This document shows, piece by piece, positions 50,202 to 59,728 of a DNA stretch of 64,000 nucleotides. The translations under genes and the position numbers were made by a program. The notes beneath the pieces are model-generated. The model saw only the letters and a list, made by a program, of their open reading frames with translations, was not told the origin of the DNA and did not search any database. The number at the start of each line of letters is the position of its first letter. The stretch's first letter is position 1. The DNA is from Corynebacterium lactis (GTDB lineage: Bacteria; Actinomycetota; Actinomycetes; Mycobacteriales; Mycobacteriaceae): NCBI RefSeq assembly GCF_900519355.1, contig NZ_ULHE01000001.1:832119-896118 (forward strand), written 5' to 3'.

Positions 50202-51698
50202 ATGGCTGATAGCAAGCTTCCTGCTTCCAGCGGCGACGAGGTTGATGTCGTCCTCGTTGGTGCGGGTATCATGAGCGCGACGCTGGGTGTTTTGCTCAAG
50301 GAGCTCGAGCCCTCCTGGTCTCAGATTGTGTTCGAGCGCCTCGATCAGCCTGCCCAGGAGTCGTCGTCCCCGTGGAACAACGCGGGCACCGGGCACTCCG
50401 CTCTGTGTGAGCTGAACTACACGCCGGAGAAGAACGGCAAGGTCGACGTCACCAAGGCCAAGAACATCAACGAGCAGTTCCAGGTCTCCCGCCAGCTCTG
50501 GACCTCCCTGGTGGAAAACGGCACCCTGACCGACCCGAAGGCCTTCATTAACCCGGTCGATCACACCACCTTCGCCCAGGGTCCGGATCAGGTCGCGTTC
50601 ATGCGCCGTCGCTACGAGGCACTGGAGAAGGAGCCGCTGTTCCGCGGCCAGGAGCTGATTGAGGACGAGGATCGCTTCGCTGAGTACCTGCCGCTGATGT
50701 CGGAGGGCCGCGACTTCTCCAACCCGGTCTCCGCCATCCGCAACCCCAACGGCACCGACGTGAACTTCGGCGCGCTGACTAAGCAGTACCTGGCCGCGCT
50801 GTCCGATAAGGGCACCGAGATCCGCTACGGCCACGAGGTCACCGGCCTCAAGCGCGACGGCTCCAAGTGGATCGTCACCGTCAAGAACTTGCACACCAAG
50901 GACGTTCGCACCCTGGTCGCCAACTTCGTCTTCGTCGGCGCTGGCGGCGACGCCCTGCCGCTGCTGCAGAAGGCCCGCATCAACGAGATCCGCGGTTTCG
51001 GTGGCTTCCCGGTCTCCGGCCAGTGGCTGCGCTGCACCAACGAAGAGGTTATCGCCAAGCACGACGCGAAGGTCTACGGCAAGGCCAGCGTCGGCACCCC
51101 GCCGATGTCGGTTCCGCACCTGGATACCCGCATCATCGACGGCAAGCGTGGCCTGCTCTTCGGCCCGTACGCCGGCTGGAACATGAAGTTCCTGAAGCAG
51201 GGCTCCAACCTCGACCTGATTAAGTCGCTGCGCCCGGCCAACCTGCCGTCCATGATGGGCGTCGGTGTCCAGGAGATGGGCCTGACCAAGTACCTGATCA
51301 CCGAGGTGCTCAAGAACTTCGACGCCCGCGTCGAGTCCCTGCGCGAGTACGTCCCGAACGCTAACCCGGAGGACTGGGAGCTGATCGTCGCCGGTCAGCG
51401 CGTCCAGGTCATTAAGCCTATGAAGGCCCCGACCTTCGGCACCCTGGAGTTCGGCACCGCGGTCATCAACTCGTGGGACGGCACCATCGCCGGCCTGATG
51501 GGTGCGTCCCCGGGCGCCTCCATCGCCCCGGCCGTCATGATTAGCCTGATCGAGCGCTGCTTCGGCAAGCACATGGGTAAGTGGGCGCCGAAGTTGAAGG
51601 AGCTCGTGCCCTCCTACGGCACCAAGCTGGCCGACGATCCGGCTCTGTTCGACCAGGTCTGGGCCGCGTCCCAGAAGACCCTGAAGCTGGAGCGCTAG
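50202..51698 (+). CDS. mqo: malate:quinone oxidoreductase
   Basis: A 498-residue membrane-associated FAD enzyme that oxidises malate to oxaloacetate and passes electrons to menaquinone. The FAD-binding start DVVLVGAGIMSATLG and the conserved PWNNAGTGHSALCELNYTP are diagnostic. AAGGA at 50186-50190 is about 11 nt before ATG 50202; ATG 50190 in frame overlaps that site and is less likely. Complete. Confidence 0.95.
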   Translation: MADSKLPASSGDEVDVVLVGAGIMSATLGVLLKELEPSWSQIVFERLDQPAQESSSPWNNAGTGHSALCELNYTPEKNGKVDVTKAKNINEQFQVSRQLWTSLVENGTLTDPKAFINPVDHTTFAQGPDQVAFMRRRYEALEKEPLFRGQELIEDEDRFAEYLPLMSEGRDFSNPVSAIRNPNGTDVNFGALTKQYLAALSDKGTEIRYGHEVTGLKRDGSKWIVTVKNLHTKDVRTLVANFVFVGAGGDALPLLQKARINEIRGFGGFPVSGQWLRCTNEEVIAKHDAKVYGKASVGTPPMSVPHLDTRIIDGKRGLLFGPYAGWNMKFLKQGSNLDLIKSLRPANLPSMMGVGVQEMGLTKYLITEVLKNFDARVESLREYVPNANPEDWELIVAGQRVQVIKPMKAPTFGTLEFGTAVINSWDGTIAGLMGASPGASIAPAVMISLIERCFGKHMGKWAPKLKELVPSYGTKLADDPALFDQVWAASQKTLKLER

Positions 51699-51746
51699 GC
51701 TACCGGACTCAGAGCCGGACTAATAGTTCAAACGCTCTAACTCTTG

Positions 51747-51783
51747 CTACCCCGCTGCGAAGGTCCCCTTCGCGGTGGGGTAG
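51747..51783 (+). terminator. hairpin after mqo
   Basis: A long imperfect stem, ctaccccgctgcgaagg with ccttcgcggtggggtag, has a 3-nt loop. It lacks a T tract. Its right arm reaches within 10 bp of the next start codon. Confidence 0.6.
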
Positions 51784-51792
51784 AACTATGTC

Positions 51793-53758
51793 ATGGACAA
51801 TATCGAGCAGCTAGCGCATCAGCCCGTCGAGGTGTCGGAGTCCGCCGGGGACTGGGTTTTCCCCTTTACCGCGATTGTCGGCCAGGAGAGGCTGCAGCTA
51901 GCGCTCATTTTGACCGCGCTGGTCCCCGAGATCGGCGGCGTCGTTATCCGGGGCGAGAAGGGCACCGCCAAGACCACGACGGTTCGGGCGCTCGCGCCGT
52001 TCCTCGACGGTCGGCTGGTCAACCTGCCGCTCGGCGCCACCGAGGACCGCGTCGTCGGCTCCGTCGACGTCGAGGCCGTCCTCACCACCGGCCGCGCCCG
52101 CTTCAATCCGGGCCTGCTCAGCGCCGCCGACGGCGGCATCCTCTACGTCGACGAGATTAACCTCCTGCCGGATCACCTCGTCGATTCCGTGCTGGACGCC
52201 GCCGCGACGGGACGCGTCGTCGTGGAGCGAGACGGCGTCTCCCACAGCGCGACCTCCCGCTTCGTCCTGGTCGGCACCATGAACCCGGAGGAAGGCGAGC
52301 TGCGCCCGCAGCTACTCGACCGCTTCGGCCTGGCCGTGGACGTCGTGGCCTCGAAGGACCCGGCCGTCCGCGTCGAGATCATCGCCCGCAGGCTCGCCTT
52401 CGACGAAGACCCGGGGGCCTTTTCTTCCCGCTTCGACTCCGCCGACTCCTCCCTGCACGAGCGCCTGGCTGCCGCCCGAGAGCTGCTTGCCGACGTCGCC
52501 CTGACCCCGACGGTCCTGGGCCGGATCGCGTCCCTGTGCGCGGCGTTCGACGTCGACGGTATGCGCGCCGACCTGGTCATCGCCCGCACGGCCAGGGCGC
52601 ACGCGGCCTGGCGCAGCGCGGGCCTCGGCGTCACCGCGGGGGAGGGCGCCATCGGCATCAACGACGAGGACATCAAGGTCGCGGCGGAGATGGCGCTGCC
52701 GCACCGGCGCAGGCGCGACCCCTTCGACGAGCCGGGCCTGGATACCAACCAGCTCGACGAGGCCTACGACCACGCGAAGGATCAGTTCCCGGACGAGGAG
52801 GAGCAGCCGCAGCCCGAGGACCTCGACCAGCAGGATCCGCCGCAGCAGCCGACAGACCCGCAGGAGGCTCAACCGGAGCAGGGCCAGCCGGAGCAGCAGG
52901 GCAGCGCCGGCGGGAAGGGAGGTCGCGCCGAGCAGGGCGCCCCCTTTCGCGGTACCCACAATTAGCCTCGACGGCGTCGGCCACGGCTCCTCCGGCAGGC
53001 GCTCCAAAGCCATCGGCCCGCGCGGCAGCACCATCGGCGCCGAGCGCCCGGGCCACGGCCTGCACGTCCCGGCCACCGTGCTGGCGGCAGCCAACCGTGG
53101 GGCGCAGGTCGTCTCGGACGCGGAGGGACACTCGCGGGTCGAACTCGTTGCGGGAGACGTCCAGGGCGCGGTTCGCCAGGGCACGGAGTCGAACCTCGTG
53201 GTCTTCGTCGTGGACACCTCCGGGTCGATGGCCGCCCGCGGCCGTCTCTCCGCGGTGACGGGGGCCGTCACCTCGCTGTTGCGCGACGCCTACCAGAACC
53301 GCGACAAGGTTGCCGTCATCGCCTTCCGCGGCGATGGCGCCGAGGTCCTCCTCCCCGCGACGCGCTCCATCGACGCCGCGGTGCGTCGACTAGCGGATGT
53401 CCGCACCGGCGGCCGCACTCCTCTCGCGGAGGGGCTGCTCGCCGCGCGCGATCTGATCGAGCGGGAGGTCCGCAAGGAGCCCGAGCGCCGCCCCATCATC
53501 ATCCTGCTTTCCGACGGCCGCGCCACCGGCAATGCGGGTCTGCAGCGAGCCGAGGCCGCGGCGGACCTGATCCGGCGAGGGGGACAGTCTGCGGCGGTCG
53601 TGATCGACTGCGAGCGCTCGCGGGTGTGCCTGGGGCTTGCGGAAAAAATCGCCGCTGACCTGGGGGCAACGTGTCTGAGCCTCGCCGAGTTGAGCGGGGA
53701 GGCGGTCGCGGGCGTGGTCCGTGCCTATCATCGAGGGTATGTCTCAAGGAAAGCTTGA
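51793..53758 (+). CDS. ChlI-ChlD-type chelatase AAA+/VWA protein, frameshifted
   Basis: A protein of about 654 residues that joins a ChlI-like AAA+ ATPase to a ChlD-like VWA domain. Walker A is [14 protein letters not shown] and Walker [12 protein letters not shown] Pro/Gln/Glu-rich linker follows at about 340-385. The VWA MIDAS site is [11 protein letters not shown]. The frame shifts +1 at about 52943-52950 (an extra base in 'ccccctttc'): GRAEQGAPF is followed in another frame by [15 protein letters not shown]. The equivalent mycobacterial gene is one protein. The link to cobO/cobB suggests a metal-chelatase role near cobalamin synthesis; this is inference. Confidence 0.85.
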
Positions 53759-54359
53759 CCCAGCCAGCATCCCCGACGACGGCCTGACCACTAGGCAGCG
53801 CCGCATGATCCCGATTACCGCGGTGCATACGGGCCCCGGGAAGGGGAAGTCGACCGCCGCCTTCGGCATGGCCATGCGCGCCTGGAACCAGGGCATGAAC
53901 ATCGGCGTCTTTCAGTTTGTGAAGTCCGCGAAGTGGAAGGTCGGCGAGGAGGCGGTGATGCGTCGCCTCGGCGAGCTGCACGAGGCCACCGGCGAGGGTG
54001 GGCCCGTCCAGTGGCACAAGATGGGCGAGGGCTGGTCCTGGTCCCGCAAGAAGGGCTCAGAGGAGGACCACGCCGCGGCCGCGGCCGAGGGCTGGGCGGA
54101 GATCAAGCGCCGCATCGAAGCAGAGGAGCATGACTTCTACGTCCTCGACGAGTTCACCTACCCGATCAAGTGGGGCTGGATCGACGTCGACGACGTGGTG
54201 GAGACGCTCGCGAACCGCCCTGGCCGCCAGCACATCGTCATGACCGGCCGCGACGCCGACCCGAAGCTGATCGAGGTCGCCGACCTCGTCACCGAGATGA
54301 CCAAGATCAAGCACCCGATGGACGCCGGGCGCAAGGGCCAGAAGGGCATCGAGTGGTAG
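53739..54359 (+). CDS. cobO: cob(I)yrinic acid a,c-diamide adenosyltransferase
   Basis: A 206-residue ATP:corrinoid adenosyltransferase of the CobO/BtuR type. The P-loop HTGPGKGKSTAAFGMAMRA is at about residues 33-51, with VLDEFTYPIKWGWID and VMTGRDADPKLIEVADLVTEM later. ATG 53739 has TATCAT (53726-53731) exactly 7 nt upstream; GTG 53721 is an alternative. It overlaps the end of the chelatase gene and, by 7 nt, the start of cobB. Confidence 0.93.
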   Translation: MSQGKLDPASIPDDGLTTRQRRMIPITAVHTGPGKGKSTAAFGMAMRAWNQGMNIGVFQFVKSAKWKVGEEAVMRRLGELHEATGEGGPVQWHKMGEGWSWSRKKGSEEDHAAAAAEGWAEIKRRIEAEEHDFYVLDEFTYPIKWGWIDVDDVVETLANRPGRQHIVMTGRDADPKLIEVADLVTEMTKIKHPMDAGRKGQKGIEW

Positions 54360-55741
54360 CAGCGCCCGGTCTGGTCATCGCGGCGACCGCCTCCGGTACC
54401 GGCAAGACCACCATCGCCACCGGCCTGATGCGGGCGCTGTCGCGCAGCCGTACGGTTGCCCCCTTCAAGGTCGGCCCGGACTACATCGACCCCGGATACC
54501 ACGGCGTCGCCGCCGGGCGTCCCGGCCGCAACCTTGACTCCTATATGTGCGGCCCGCAGTCGATTCTGCCGCTCTACTCCCACGGCAGCGAAGGCTGCGA
54601 CATCGGCGTCGTCGAGGGCGTCATGGGGCTTTTCGACGGCCGTATCGGCCCCGACCCCCTGTCGATTGAGGGCTCCACCGCCGAGATTGCCTCCCTGCTG
54701 GGGCTGCCGGTCGTCCTGGTCATCGACGCGCGGCACATGTCGCAGTCGGCCGCCGCGATGGTGCACGGCTTCGCCACCATGCGCACCGACGTGCGGGTCT
54801 CCGGCGTGATCATCAACAGGGTGGGCAGCCCCCGCCACGCCGACATCATTACCCGGGCCGTGGAGGCGATGGGCGTCGAGGTTCTCGGCGCCATCCCGCG
54901 CGTGACCGACATCGAGGTGCCCAGCCGCCACCTGGGCCTGATCACCGCGGTCGAGCAGGGCGAGCAGTTGGACGCGGTCATCGAGGCGATGGCGAACCTC
55001 GTCGAGCGCTACGTCGACATCGACCGCCTGCTCGCCCTGGCCGCGACCCCGGCCGAGGCGACCCCCTGGGACCCCCGCGAGGCGCTGGAGGCGCTCGGGG
55101 TGGCACACTCGCCAGCCGAAGTGCGGGTGGCCGTCGCCTCCGGCCCGGCGTTTTCCTTCACCTACGCCGAGCACCTGGAGCTTCTCTCCGCCGCCGGCGC
55201 CGAGGTCGTCGAGTTCGACCCGCTTGCCGACGACCTGCCGGACGCCGCCGGATACATCATCCCCGGCGGCTTCCCCGAGGAGCACGCCGACGCCCTGTCT
55301 GTGCGCGACGACGTCCGGCGCGGCCTGCAGCGCGCAGCCGACGACGGTGCCGTCATCCACGGCGAGTGCGCGGGTCTGCTGTGGCTCCTGGAGGACCTGG
55401 GAGGCCGCCGCATGTGCGGGATCATCCCGGGCCGGGCGTCCATGGCCCGCCTGAAGCTCGGCTACCGCGAGGCGGTGGCCCTGTCCGATTCTGCGCTGGC
55501 GACCGTCGGCACGCGGGTACGTGGGCACGAGTTCCACAAGACTGCGCTGTCGGCGGATACGGCGGCGGTGGCCGAGGCTGCGGGATTTAGCCCGGCGTGG
55601 GCCTGGCGCGGCTGGGACGGCGCGGCTGTGCAGGAGGGCTTCGTGTCTCGCTCCGGGCGGATTCACGCGAGCTACCTGCATGTTCATCCGGCGGGTGCGC
55701 CCGGGTTAGTCGGTCGATTCGTTGACGCGTGCGCCAGGTAA
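54353..55741 (+). CDS. cobB: cobyrinic acid a,c-diamide synthase
   Basis: A 462-residue glutamine-dependent amidotransferase that makes cobyrinic acid a,c-diamide. The ATPase half begins LVIAATASGTGKTTIATGLM and includes KVGPDYIDPGYH. The glutaminase half has the catalytic Cys in HGECAGLLWLLEDLGG. GTG 54353 overlaps cobO. The TAA stop forms the start of a TAAGGT box for the next gene. Confidence 0.93.
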   Translation: MVAAPGLVIAATASGTGKTTIATGLMRALSRSRTVAPFKVGPDYIDPGYHGVAAGRPGRNLDSYMCGPQSILPLYSHGSEGCDIGVVEGVMGLFDGRIGPDPLSIEGSTAEIASLLGLPVVLVIDARHMSQSAAAMVHGFATMRTDVRVSGVIINRVGSPRHADIITRAVEAMGVEVLGAIPRVTDIEVPSRHLGLITAVEQGEQLDAVIEAMANLVERYVDIDRLLALAATPAEATPWDPREALEALGVAHSPAEVRVAVASGPAFSFTYAEHLELLSAAGAEVVEFDPLADDLPDAAGYIIPGGFPEEHADALSVRDDVRRGLQRAADDGAVIHGECAGLLWLLEDLGGRRMCGIIPGRASMARLKLGYREAVALSDSALATVGTRVRGHEFHKTALSADTAAVAEAAGFSPAWAWRGWDGAAVQEGFVSRSGRIHASYLHVHPAGAPGLVGRFVDACAR

Positions 55742-55751
55742 GGTAAGTGTC

Positions 55752-56849
55752 ATGAGTTTGGTTCTGAAAGACCTCGGGGTGTTGGTGGTTGGCGGGTCCA
55801 CGGCGGCGGAGCGTGTGATTCCGCGCTTTTTGGACTCCGGCGCCACCATCACGGTCTGCGAGGGCGGGGAGGTGACCACCGCCATCGAGGCGTGGGCGGC
55901 GGACGGCCGCATCAGCCTCTATCGGACCAGCTTCACCCCGGCGATGAGCTGGGGCAAGGCCATCATGGTCTGCTGCGATGAGGCGTTCCTGCGCGACGTG
56001 ACGCGCGAGGGGCGCCGCCGCGGAATCCTCGTCGACGACGAGACCGGCTCGGCCCGGCCGCTCACGCCGGTCGCTCTGACGGGGCGACGCGCCTCCCGTG
56101 CCGGCGAGCTCGCGGGCCAGGTCGCGCTGGTCGGCGGTGGCCCAGGCGACCCCGGCCTGATCACCGTCGAGGGGCGCCGCCTGCTCCGGCTTGCCGACGT
56201 CGTCGTTGCCGACCACTTAGGGCCGCTGTCCCTGCTCGGGGAGCTGGACCCGGACGTCGAAATCATCGACGCCGGAAAGCTGCCCTACGGCCGTGCCATG
56301 GCGCAGGAGCGCATCAACGAGCTCCTGGTCCACCGCGCCCGCGAGGGCTACTTCGTGGTGCGCCTGAAGGGTGGCGATCCCTACATCTTCGGCCGCGGCT
56401 TCGAGGAGCTCCGCGAGCTAGAGGACGCGGGCATTCCGGTCCGCGTCGTCCCGGGCATCACCTCGGCGATTGCGGTCCCGGGCGCGGCGGGCATCCCCGT
56501 GACCATGCGCGGAGTGAACCACGAGTTCACCGTCGTGTCCGGCCACGTCCCGCCAGGCCACCCGAAATCCCTGATCGACTGGGACGCTCTGGGTCGCATG
56601 ACCGGTACCATCTGCGTCATCATGGGCGTAAAGAACGGCCCGAAGATCGCCGAGGCCCTGCTGGCCGCCGGCCGCAGCGCCGACACGCCCGCAGCCGTGA
56701 TCCAGGAGGGCACGACGACCAACCAGCGCGCCATTCGCTGCACGCTCGGCACCCTCGGCGAGAAGATCGTCTCGGAGTCCATCAAGCCACCCGCCGTCAT
56801 CATCATCGGCGAGGTTGTGGGGCTCGGCCACGGTGGCGCCGATGCATAA
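55752..56849 (+). CDS. cobA: uroporphyrinogen-III C-methyltransferase with degenerate CysG-like N-terminus
   Basis: A 365-residue protein. Residues 1-115 resemble the NAD-binding precorrin-2 dehydrogenase half of siroheme synthase (GVLVVGGSTAAERVIPRFLDSGA), but the usual GGG nucleotide loop and the conserved Asn-Val before VDD are not obvious, so activity is doubtful. Residues 120-365 are a full SUMT: VALVGGGPGDPGLITVEG, VVRLKGGDPYIFGRG and VVPGITSAIAVPGAAGIPVT. It makes precorrin-2 for cobalamin and siroheme. ATG 55752 has TAAGGT (55739-55744) exactly 7 nt upstream. Confidence 0.9.
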   Translation: MSLVLKDLGVLVVGGSTAAERVIPRFLDSGATITVCEGGEVTTAIEAWAADGRISLYRTSFTPAMSWGKAIMVCCDEAFLRDVTREGRRRGILVDDETGSARPLTPVALTGRRASRAGELAGQVALVGGGPGDPGLITVEGRRLLRLADVVVADHLGPLSLLGELDPDVEIIDAGKLPYGRAMAQERINELLVHRAREGYFVVRLKGGDPYIFGRGFEELRELEDAGIPVRVVPGITSAIAVPGAAGIPVTMRGVNHEFTVVSGHVPPGHPKSLIDWDALGRMTGTICVIMGVKNGPKIAEALLAAGRSADTPAAVIQEGTTTNQRAIRCTLGTLGEKIVSESIKPPAVIIIGEVVGLGHGGADA

Positions 56850-57102
56850 GGGCATGCATAAGGACAACAAGAAGCAGGACCGCCCATCGCGCCTTAGCTC
56901 TCTGCTTGCCGACGAGCAGTTGCGCGCCGCCCTCTGGTTCGGCGCGGCGGCGTTTCTGGTGTTCTACCTCGGAGCGATGCTGATTCTCCGCGTCGTCCTG
57001 GTCAGCGGGACCGGCTCCGGCTACGACAGCATCATCGTTGCGGTGGTGGCGGTTATCGCCGGGATTATCGCGGGCCGGAAGAAGTACCGCGACGAAATCT
57101 AG
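56842..57102 (+). CDS. small membrane protein of unknown function
   Basis: An 86-residue protein with a charged N-terminus (MHKGMHKDNKKQDRPSR) and two membrane segments (WFGAAAFLVFYLGAMLIL and SIIVAVVAVIAGIIAG), ending RKKYRDEI. It overlaps the cobA stop by 8 nt, so it is probably co-transcribed. ATG 56854 is an alternative start. A GCTTGCCGACG motif occurs in it (56904). I do not recognise the family. Confidence 0.6.
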   Translation: MHKGMHKDNKKQDRPSRLSSLLADEQLRAALWFGAAAFLVFYLGAMLILRVVLVSGTGSGYDSIIVAVVAVIAGIIAGRKKYRDEI

Positions 57103-57131
57103 GCCGCGCTGGGGGTCGGGCTGTGTTGGGG

Positions 57132-57863
57132 CTATGCTGCCGGGACCCGGAAAATAATCTGGCCGTCGCCCAGCGAGACGTCGTGGCCGGCATCCCGCGC
57201 GACCTCGACGACCTCGTGCGCGGATTCGGGCGCGCGGTCCGCCATGGCGACTGCGCGGGCTAGCAGCCCCTTGTAATGCTTGTTGAAGTGGCTGACGATC
57301 TTGCCCTCTGCGGTCAGCACGGTGGCGGTGGTGGCGCCTTTGACCTTGCCGAGGTTCGCGTAGGTTCCCGAGCGCAGGTCCAGCAGGAAATCGACGTCGG
57401 AGAGCGCCTCGGTGATGGCCGTGCCCCAGCGCTTCCTCAGCGTCGGTGTCTCGCCCGTGGCCGCCACCGGCAGCTTCACCGTGCCGGACAGGCGGTAGTG
57501 GGGAATCATGTCGCCGCCGCCGACGACGCCGAAGAGGGCGGAGCTGATGGCCAGGCGCTCGCGGCCCGCCGCCGGGATCTCCGCGGGATTCAGTGCGTCG
57601 TAGAGCACCCCGGTGTAGCGCTCCAGGGCGGGCATCGTGGGGGAGTCCAGCAACGCCGCGTTCGCCGCAACTTCGTCGGCAAGCCTGGGGCCGAGTTTCA
57701 GCGTCGCCATGGCGGACTCAGCGTCAGCGGAAAGGGCGACGAGGTCGGCTGCGATCTCGCGGTGAACCCCGGTGAGGGTGGGGAAGGACAGGGAGGAAAA
57801 GTCCAGGGCGGGTCCGATCCCGCCGAGGGCTTTGGTCTCCGATGGGGGCAGTACTACGAGCAT
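57132..57863 (-). CDS. yaaA: peroxide stress protein YaaA
   Basis: A 243-residue YaaA/DUF328 protein that limits free iron and oxidative DNA damage in other bacteria. It begins [11 protein letters not shown]; the later blocks [25 protein letters not shown] and [14 protein letters not shown] are family signatures. ATG 57863 is selected because TAGTAT (57871-57876 on the complement) lies exactly 7 nt upstream. It is divergent from proS with 73 bp between start codons. Confidence 0.9.
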   Translation of the reverse strand: MLVVLPPSETKALGGIGPALDFSSLSFPTLTGVHREIAADLVALSADAESAMATLKLGPRLADEVAANAALLDSPTMPALERYTGVLYDALNPAEIPAAGRERLAISSALFGVVGGGDMIPHYRLSGTVKLPVAATGETPTLRKRWGTAITEALSDVDFLLDLRSGTYANLGKVKGATTATVLTAEGKIVSHFNKHYKGLLARAVAMADRAPESAHEVVEVARDAGHDVSLGDGQIIFRVPAA

Positions 57864-57936
57864 GGCAACCATACTAACGAGGCCGACGAACGCCCCAGGT
57901 TCCGGGCCCAATTGGCAGCGGGTAAAATCACGTTTC

Positions 57937-59709
57937 ATGATTACGCGAATGTCCCAGCTCTTCCTCCGCACGCTGCGCGAGGACCCAGCTGACGCCGAGG
58001 TACCTAGCCACAAGCTGCTCGTCCGTGCCGGATACATCCGGCGTAATGCCCCCGGCGTGTACTCCTGGCTGCCGCTGGGCCTGAAGGTACTGCGCAACGT
58101 CGAGCGCGTCGTCCGCGAGGAGATGGAGGGCATTGGAGCCCAGGAGCTGTCCTTCCCGGCGCTGCTTCCGCGCGAGCCCTACGAGACCACGAACCGCTGG
58201 ACCGAGTACGGCCCGGAGCTGTTCCGCCTGAAGGACCGCAAGGGCGCCGACTACCTGCTGGGTCCCACCCACGAGGAGATGTTCGCGCTCGCCGTCAAGG
58301 ACCTGTTTAGCTCCTACAAGGACTTCCCGACGACGCTGTTCCAGATCCAAACCAAGTACCGCGACGAGGCCCGCCCGCGCGCCGGCATCCTGCGCGGCCG
58401 CGAGTTCGTGATGAAGGACTCCTACTCCTTCGACATGGACGACGAGGGGCTCGAGCGCTCGTATCTCGCGCACCGCGGCGCCTACCAGCGCATCTTCGAC
58501 CGCCTGGGCCTGAAGTACGAGATCTGCCACGCCACCTCCGGCGCGATGGGCGGCTCGGCCTCCGAGGAGTTCCTGGCGGTCTCCGCCAACGGCGAGGACA
58601 CCTTCGTCGTCTCCTCCGACGGAAAGTACGCCGCCAACGTGGAGGCCGTGTCCATCCCGGCCGCGCAGAAGCTCCCCATCGAGGGGCAGCCGGCAGCCGA
58701 GGTCCGCGAGACCCCGGACTGCACCACCATCGCGAAGCTGGTCGAGTGGGCCAACTCCGAGACGGGGCTCGGCCGCGAGGTCACGGCCGCAGACACCCTG
58801 AAGTGCATCCTGGTCGCGGTTGATACCAAGAAGGTGGACGAGGAGGGCAAGGCGCTGCCGGAGCAGATCACCGCCATCCTGGTCCCGGGCGACCGCGAGG
58901 TCGACGACAAGCGCCTTGAGGCCGCCTTCGAGCCGGGCGAGGTGCGCCTGCTCGAAGACAAGGACTTCGCCGCCAACCCGTTCCTGGTCAAGGGCTACGT
59001 CGGCCCGCAGGGCCTCGCCGACCACGGCGTGACCGTGCTCGCCGACCCGCGCGTGGTCGAGGGCACCTCCTGGATCGCCGGCGCCAACGAGGAGGGCAAG
59101 CACGCCGTGGGCGTGGTCGTCGGCCGCGACTTCACCCCGGACGGCGTCGCCGATGTCGCCGAGGTCCGCGACGGCGACCCGGCCCCGGAGGGCCACGGCA
59201 CTCTGTCCATCGAGCGCGGCATCGAGATCGGCCACATCTTCCAGCTCGGCCGCAAGTACACCAACGCCTTCGAGATCGACATCCTGGACGTCAACGGCAA
59301 GCGCGCCCGCCCGACCATGGGCTCCTACGGCATCGGCGTCTCCCGCCTGGTCGCGGTCCTGGCCGAGCAGCAGCTGGACGACTCCGGCCTGAAGTGGCCG
59401 GTGTCCGTGGCGCCGTTTAAGGTCCACATCGCCGTCGCGGGCAAGAACGCCGAGGCCGCCGACGCCGCCGAGGCGCTCGCCTCCGAACTGGACGCATCCG
59501 GCGTCGAGGTGCTCTTCGACGACCGCCCGAAGGTCAGCCCCGGCGTGAAGTTCAAGGACGCCGAGCTGCTGGGCATGCCTTTTGTCGTCATCTTCGGCCG
59601 CGGCTACGCCGACGGCAAGGTGGAGCTGCGCAACCGCCTGACCGGCGAGACCGAAGAGGTCGCCGCCGAGGGCATCGCCGAGCTACTGCGCGGCCTCATC
59701 GCGCAGTAG
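57937..59709 (+). CDS. proS: prolyl-tRNA synthetase (bacterial type)
   Basis: A 590-residue class II synthetase. Motif 1 region [20 protein letters not shown], motif 2 [26 protein letters not shown] and motif 3 [14 protein letters not shown] are present. An editing INS domain is inserted at about residues 230-400. The C-terminal anticodon-binding domain follows. ATG 57937 has TAAAAT (57923-57928) 8 nt upstream. Complete. Confidence 0.96.
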   Translation: MITRMSQLFLRTLREDPADAEVPSHKLLVRAGYIRRNAPGVYSWLPLGLKVLRNVERVVREEMEGIGAQELSFPALLPREPYETTNRWTEYGPELFRLKDRKGADYLLGPTHEEMFALAVKDLFSSYKDFPTTLFQIQTKYRDEARPRAGILRGREFVMKDSYSFDMDDEGLERSYLAHRGAYQRIFDRLGLKYEICHATSGAMGGSASEEFLAVSANGEDTFVVSSDGKYAANVEAVSIPAAQKLPIEGQPAAEVRETPDCTTIAKLVEWANSETGLGREVTAADTLKCILVAVDTKKVDEEGKALPEQITAILVPGDREVDDKRLEAAFEPGEVRLLEDKDFAANPFLVKGYVGPQGLADHGVTVLADPRVVEGTSWIAGANEEGKHAVGVVVGRDFTPDGVADVAEVRDGDPAPEGHGTLSIERGIEIGHIFQLGRKYTNAFEIDILDVNGKRARPTMGSYGIGVSRLVAVLAEQQLDDSGLKWPVSVAPFKVHIAVAGKNAEAADAAEALASELDASGVEVLFDDRPKVSPGVKFKDAELLGMPFVVIFGRGYADGKVELRNRLTGETEEVAAEGIAELLRGLIAQ

Positions 59710-59728
59710 CGCGCTTCCTGCCGCGGCG

